Origin: Candidatus Uhrbacteria bacterium
GTDB taxonomy: Bacteria > Patescibacteriota > Patescibacteriia > UBA9934
Assembly: GCA_903827265.1 (NCBI GenBank)
Contig: CAIKHN010000002.1
Span: 1 to 33,882 of the forward strand
DNA: 33,882 nt
Direction: 5' to 3'
The notes under the pieces were generated by a model. It was not told the DNA's origin and did no database searches. It saw only the letters and a list, made by a program, of their open reading frames with translations. The translations under genes and the position numbers were made by a program. The first letter of the stretch is position 1. Every line of letters starts with the position of its first letter. This document shows positions 33,842-33,882 of the stretch, in pieces.

Positions 33842-33882
33842 TTTTACTGTTTATAATACAAGTCCCATGTGAGCCTTTGCGA

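Overview
The window looks like a chromosome segment from a reduced, Patescibacteria/CPR-type bacterium. This lineage call is inferred from the gene repertoire: split transketolase, DUF4012 and DUF11-like surface proteins, and the 'YYxGADGFRYVFPN' surface domain. From left to right: (i) about 1-11.7 kb is a minus-strand run of sugar-phosphate genes (partial D-2-hydroxyacid dehydrogenase, two PfkB kinases, a stand-alone DUF2090/IolC-type aldolase, split transketolase, rpe, rpiB) with a methyltransferase, an RluB-type pseudouridine synthase, a DUF4349 protein and a cupredoxin-like secreted protein; (ii) ileS (eukaryote-like type), a DHH-like protein, an HD-like protein, ruvA and femAB; (iii) a 426-bp cassette with perfect 29-bp inverted repeats carrying one VOC gene, then a ferric-reductase-like oxidoreductase and tdk; (iv) a surface polysaccharide/surface protein cluster at about 21.6-30.8 kb; (v) RNase P RNA (rnpB) on the minus strand; (vi) GC-rich small-protein genes to the end. 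The main non-gene signals are: many transcription units begin with TANNNT-N6-8-ATG (apparently leaderless), while scattered GC-rich single-gene units have TTGACA-N16/17 promoters, Shine-Dalgarno leaders and strong terminators; a shared palindrome TTG(N)CTA-N4-YAG(N)CAA lies upstream of two or three of those units; there are several small repeat/foldback elements; and a kinase/aldolase/transketolase set without a visible transaldolase. All calls come from reading the sequence; no searches were run.
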